From Rickettsiales bacterium (GTDB taxonomy: Bacteria; Pseudomonadota; Alphaproteobacteria; Rickettsiales; UBA3002), in contig JAIXZB010000056.1 in the NCBI GenBank assembly GCA_027489915.1, positions 1 to 8,676 on the forward strand: 8,676 nt of DNA. Direction: 5' to 3'. Of the stretch, positions 6,291 to 8,676 are shown one piece after another (the stretch's first letter is position 1; each line of letters starts with the position of its first letter). Under the pieces are notes generated by a model that worked only from the letters and a program-made list of their open reading frames with translations, did no database searches and was not told the origin of the DNA. The position numbers were made by a program, and so were the translations under genes.

Positions 6291-6372
6291 GTGCGTGTGA
6301 TACCCGAAAAAGGTTAGGCTTTGCAACCGTTTCCACTTGCGGGCTGCGCATAAATCTTGCTCTATTGGCACC
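6291..6372. promoter_or_regulatory. Shared divergent control region
   Basis: The only intergenic stretch in the window, 82 bases between the chorismate mutase ATG (leftward) and the metX ATG (rightward). Promoters for both operons are expected here or inside the gene ends. On the minus strand, TTGCAA (6321-6326) and TATCAC (6297-6302) are separated by 18 bases, each matching four of six sigma-70 consensus positions; this would start RNA almost at the ATG. I see no convincing plus-strand pair and no recognisable SAM riboswitch. Neither start codon has a clear purine-rich ribosome site. Confidence 0.45.
6308..6332. repeat. Imperfect inverted repeat, candidate operator
   Basis: Left arm AAAAGGTT (6308-6315) and right arm AACCGTTT (6325-6332) are complementary at seven of eight positions, with a nine-base centre at 6320. 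It overlaps the weak minus-strand -35 candidate, so a bound regulator could affect one or both operons. No T-run follows directly, so a terminator is unlikely. The binding protein is unknown. Confidence 0.4.
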
Positions 6373-7563
6373 ATGACTCAGATATCGCAGCCATATAAAA
6401 TTACCCTGCCATTTGGCCCAGATAGCCAAATGTGCGAGGTTGGCTGGCTGATTGACATCACACCGAACCAGCCTTTTCGCTTTGAATGTGGCGATGAAAC
6501 AAACACCATCACCATGGCCTATCAGACCTATGGTACGCTGAATGCGGATAAATCGAACGCGATTTTGATAAATCACGGGCTGACGGGCGATCAATATATT
6601 GTGGGGCCACACCCTGTAACGGGAAAACCTGGCTGGTGGGAAGGGCTTGTCGGTGCTGGCAAACTGTTTGATACTGATACATATTTTATTATCGCCGCTA
6701 ACGTGATGGGCGGATGCATGGGCTCGCTTGGCCCAAAATCTATCAACCCCGCAACGGGCGAGCCTTACGGCCTTACGTTTCCTGTCATTACCATTGCCGA
6801 CATGGTACGCGCCCAGGTAATGTTGGTGGATGCGTTGGGTATCGACCAGCTCTTATCGGTAGTAGGTGGATCGATGGGCGGAATGCTGGCACTTGAGTGG
6901 GTGGCGCATCACAGCACGCGGGTGTTTTCAATTATGGCGATTGCAACGGCAGCCAAGCATTCACCCCAAAATATAGCATTTCATGAAATTGGCAGGCAGG
7001 CCATTATGGCGGATCCAAATTGGAACGGGGGGCATTATGCCCTTGTGCAGACATTCCCTGTGAAGGGGCTTGCAGTTGCGCGCATGACCGCGCATGTGAC
7101 GTATCTTTCCGAGGCAGCTTTGCAGGAAAAATTTGGCCGCCGGTTACAAAATAAAGAACGTGTCGGATTTGCATTCGACCCTGATTTTCAGGTGGAATCG
7201 TATTTGCATCATCAGGGTAAAACGTTTGTTGAGCGATTTGATCCCAATGCATACCTGACCATCACCCGAGCGGTGGATTATTTTGATCTGGAAGCAGATG
7301 CGGGGGGACATTTGGCGAGCCTCTTTAAGGGCTGTAAAACCCGCGCTTGTATCATTTCTTTCTCAAGCGATTGGCTGTTTACCACCGAGGAGAGCAGACA
7401 TATTGTGCGCGCTATGGCGAGTGCGGGGATGCAGGTGAGTTTTACGGAAATAAAAAGCGATAAAGGGCACGATGCGTTTCTACTCGATGAGCCTGTATTT
7501 TTTGACACGATGAAAGGTTTTATTGAAGGCGTAGCACGTGCGCGTGGGTTAGGTGCTGCATGA
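6373..7563 (+). CDS. metX: Homoserine O-acetyltransferase (MetX family)
   Basis: Transfers an acyl group (acetyl in most family members, succinyl in some) to homoserine, committing it to methionine synthesis in the cytoplasm. The product is 396 residues with the alpha/beta-hydrolase fold. NHGLTGD (67-73) forms the oxyanion-side loop region. GGSMGG (165-170) carries the nucleophile Ser167, SSDWLF (331-336) the triad Asp333, and KGHDAFLLDE (364-373) the triad His366. FQVESYLHHQGKTF (272-285) is another strong family block. In GGCMGSLGP (113-121), Leu replaces the Thr usual in STGP. The ATG at 6373 is preferred to an upstream TTG at 6337 because of typical family length. Its stop overlaps the metW start (ATGA), a pairing frequent in proteobacteria. 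Acyl specificity cannot be decided by eye. Confidence 0.95.
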   Translation: MTQISQPYKITLPFGPDSQMCEVGWLIDITPNQPFRFECGDETNTITMAYQTYGTLNADKSNAILINHGLTGDQYIVGPHPVTGKPGWWEGLVGAGKLFDTDTYFIIAANVMGGCMGSLGPKSINPATGEPYGLTFPVITIADMVRAQVMLVDALGIDQLLSVVGGSMGGMLALEWVAHHSTRVFSIMAIATAAKHSPQNIAFHEIGRQAIMADPNWNGGHYALVQTFPVKGLAVARMTAHVTYLSEAALQEKFGRRLQNKERVGFAFDPDFQVESYLHHQGKTFVERFDPNAYLTITRAVDYFDLEADAGGHLASLFKGCKTRACIISFSSDWLFTTEESRHIVRAMASAGMQVSFTEIKSDKGHDAFLLDEPVFFDTMKGFIEGVARARGLGAA

Positions 7564-8165
7564 ATAGATTGCGCCCTGATTTGCAAGCTATTGCAGGCTT
7601 AATTACCCCAGAATCCACTGTGCTGGATATTGGCTGTGGTAATGGTGAGTTACTCGCATGGCTTGCCACCCATAAAAACATCGATGGCAGAGGTATTGAA
7701 ATCGACACAGACAACGTGAACAAAGCGATAGCGCTAGGTGTTTCAGTGATTCAGGGCGATATCGAGACGGATTTGGCCTTTTACCCCGACCATGCGTTTG
7801 ACGTGGTAGTGTTATCACAAACCCTTCAAGCTATGCGTGATCCTAAGGCGGTACTGACAGAGTTACTGCGCATTGGCAAAACCGCAATTGTTTCTGTGCC
7901 AAACTTTGGCCACTTCAAAAATCGGCTCTACCTCGCATTCAAAGGCCGCATGCCTGTGACCCGTACCTTAAGCTATGAGTGGTATGACACTCCTAACATT
8001 CACTTCTGCACCATCACGGATTTTGTGGTGCTGTGCGAGCAGATGCAGGTGCGCATAGAGCGCCGTATTTGGGTGGATTCTGAAGGGGTGGAATCTCGCT
8101 TTTCCGGGCGGGGCACGCTTGCGAACCTGCTTGGTGAACAGGGCATTTTTCTGCTCTCACGCTAG
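7560..8165 (+). CDS. metW: Methionine biosynthesis protein MetW, methyltransferase fold
   Basis: Partner of MetX in many proteobacteria, where the pair supports homoserine acylation. MetW has a class I SAM-methyltransferase fold, but its reaction is not well settled. The product is 201 residues, normal for the family. Motif I is VLDIGCGNGELL (21-32), followed by the acidic strand end GRGIEID. FDVVVLSQTLQ marks the next core strand. VPNFGHFKNR and LSYEWYDTPNIHFCTITDF are characteristic MetW blocks. The ATG shares bases with the metX stop, so the two are almost certainly coupled; a weak AGGTG lies at 7551-7555. The 3' end overlaps the convergent kinase-like gene by nine bases. Confidence 0.95.
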   Translation: MNRLRPDLQAIAGLITPESTVLDIGCGNGELLAWLATHKNIDGRGIEIDTDNVNKAIALGVSVIQGDIETDLAFYPDHAFDVVVLSQTLQAMRDPKAVLTELLRIGKTAIVSVPNFGHFKNRLYLAFKGRMPVTRTLSYEWYDTPNIHFCTITDFVVLCEQMQVRIERRIWVDSEGVESRFSGRGTLANLLGEQGIFLLSR

Positions 8166-8676
8166 CCGATGATGCGGCAGAGTCAGTGATAATTTACAGC
8201 AGTAATCTCCATCTGTCACGCATGCGACGCTGCCTCCGAGAACCGAGGCTAAGCGCTCTGCAAGCTGCATGTTCGGATATTGCATCATGGTATGATGAAA
8301 CATATGCACTGCATCATCGCCTGATTCCATAGCCTTCATAAAGGCTTCTCGCTCTTGTATGGATAATGAGTTGGGGCTTGAAACGGTTACAAAAAAACGA
8401 AGCTCCGTTGCGGTCGCGTGTGAGTACCCTTCTACATGCAAGGTGGTATCATTTTCTGCGTAATGCATGCAGGTGGTAAGTAGCGCACATAAGGTATGTG
8501 CTAGAATAGTCTCATCTCCCATGTAAGGAAGTGTCTCCAGGCAACGTGCGGAGTTTATTTTCATGGCCCTGCGCTCGAGTATTGGCGTGATTTGCATCAA
8601 TAACCGCCCAAGTAACATCGAGATATCTGTATGCTGATGTTTGAGGGCTTTGAGGTGGGTTTCAATCTGCACGACA
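8157..8676 (-). CDS. Histidine-kinase-like protein, C-terminal ATPase-domain part, degenerate (5' end outside window)
   Basis: About 172 codons are visible. The frame stays open to the right edge, and the GTG at 8672 is probably internal. Counting from that GTG, an N-terminal helical stretch (about 1-35) could be a dimerisation helix. LPYMGDETILAHTLCALL (48-65) has the Gly-Asp-Glu and spacing that precede the N box of GHKL ATPases, and LAERLASVLGGSVACV (138-152) fits the late helix-strand of that fold. The critical residues are missing: the N-box Asn positions read Thr-Thr-Cys, the region expected to hold DxGxG reads VSSPNS, and no GLGL loop precedes LAERL. ATP binding is therefore doubtful. 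It may be a pseudokinase, a ChpT-like phosphotransfer adaptor or a decaying kinase. No transmembrane segment is in the visible part. It converges with metW. Confidence 0.6.
   Translation of the reverse strand, partial: VVQIETHLKALKHQHTDISMLLGRLLMQITPILERRAMKINSARCLETLPYMGDETILAHTLCALLTTCMHYAENDTTLHVEGYSHATATELRFFVTVSSPNSLSIQEREAFMKAMESGDDAVHMFHHTMMQYPNMQLAERLASVLGGSVACVTDGDYCCKLSLTLPHHRLA

Noticed and set aside
6337..6372. Upstream TTG start for metX adding 12 residues
   Set aside because: No ribosome site, the added residues are not family-like, and the ATG at 6373 gives a normal protein length.
6291..6372. SAM-II or SAM/SAH riboswitch before metX
   Set aside because: Such elements are plausible before alphaproteobacterial methionine genes, but I could not recognise the conserved core of either; a covariance-model search would settle it.
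6291..6374. Longer chorismate mutase starting at the ATG at 6374
   Set aside because: The extra 28 residues look unlike the family and would consume the whole divergent gap and overlap the metX start.
1..8676. Mobile element, CRISPR array, tRNA/rRNA or phage remnants
   Set aside because: No transposase, integrase, terminal repeats, spaced direct repeats or tRNA-like cloverleaf was seen; nearly every base is in a recognisable gene.

Overview
The window looks like chromosomal DNA from an alphaproteobacterium of moderate GC content (roughly half, by eye). The main clue is the layout of its right-hand two thirds: metX-metW read rightward, divergent from a leftward run of chorismate mutase, hisC and tyrA. 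This neighbourhood is common in Alphaproteobacteria. The chorismate mutase form, with a degenerate prephenate-dehydratase-like tail, points the same way. I cannot name a genus. No mobile element, tRNA, rRNA or CRISPR array is visible.

Layout. (1) Positions 1-3307, plus strand: the end of rfbB (rmlB), then rfbA, rfbD and rfbC, the dTDP-L-rhamnose pathway, followed by a HAD-family phosphatase. Every junction is a 1-11 base overlap, so this reads as one translationally coupled operon that enters from the left. (2) Positions 3304-6290, minus strand: a chorismate mutase, a histidinol-phosphate/aromatic aminotransferase (hisC) and a prephenate dehydrogenase (tyrA), transcribed in that order. They can take chorismate to prephenate and on towards tyrosine, and hisC may also serve histidine synthesis. 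(3) Positions 6291-6372: the only non-coding gap, 82 bases, between two divergent operons, containing an imperfect inverted repeat. (4) Positions 6373-8165, plus strand: metX and metW, which start methionine synthesis by O-acylation of homoserine. (5) Positions 8157-8676, minus strand: the C-terminal part of a histidine-kinase-like protein whose ATP-binding boxes are badly eroded; its start lies beyond the right edge.

The most unusual item is TyrA. At 379 residues it is longer than usual, and its helical C-terminal domain appears twice in tandem. The two copies have lost different conserved residues: copy 1 keeps the Arg-Ile-x-x-Ser-x-Pro-x-Met-Trp block, while copy 2 keeps the Ala-Gly-Gly-Leu-Arg-Asp block. 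Other points worth a second look are the C8 tract just after the HAD start codon, the palindromic shared control region with no clear Shine-Dalgarno on either side, and the two tail-to-tail gene overlaps that leave no room for ordinary terminators. I found no convincing entirely new system; most of the window is core and envelope metabolism packed very tightly.
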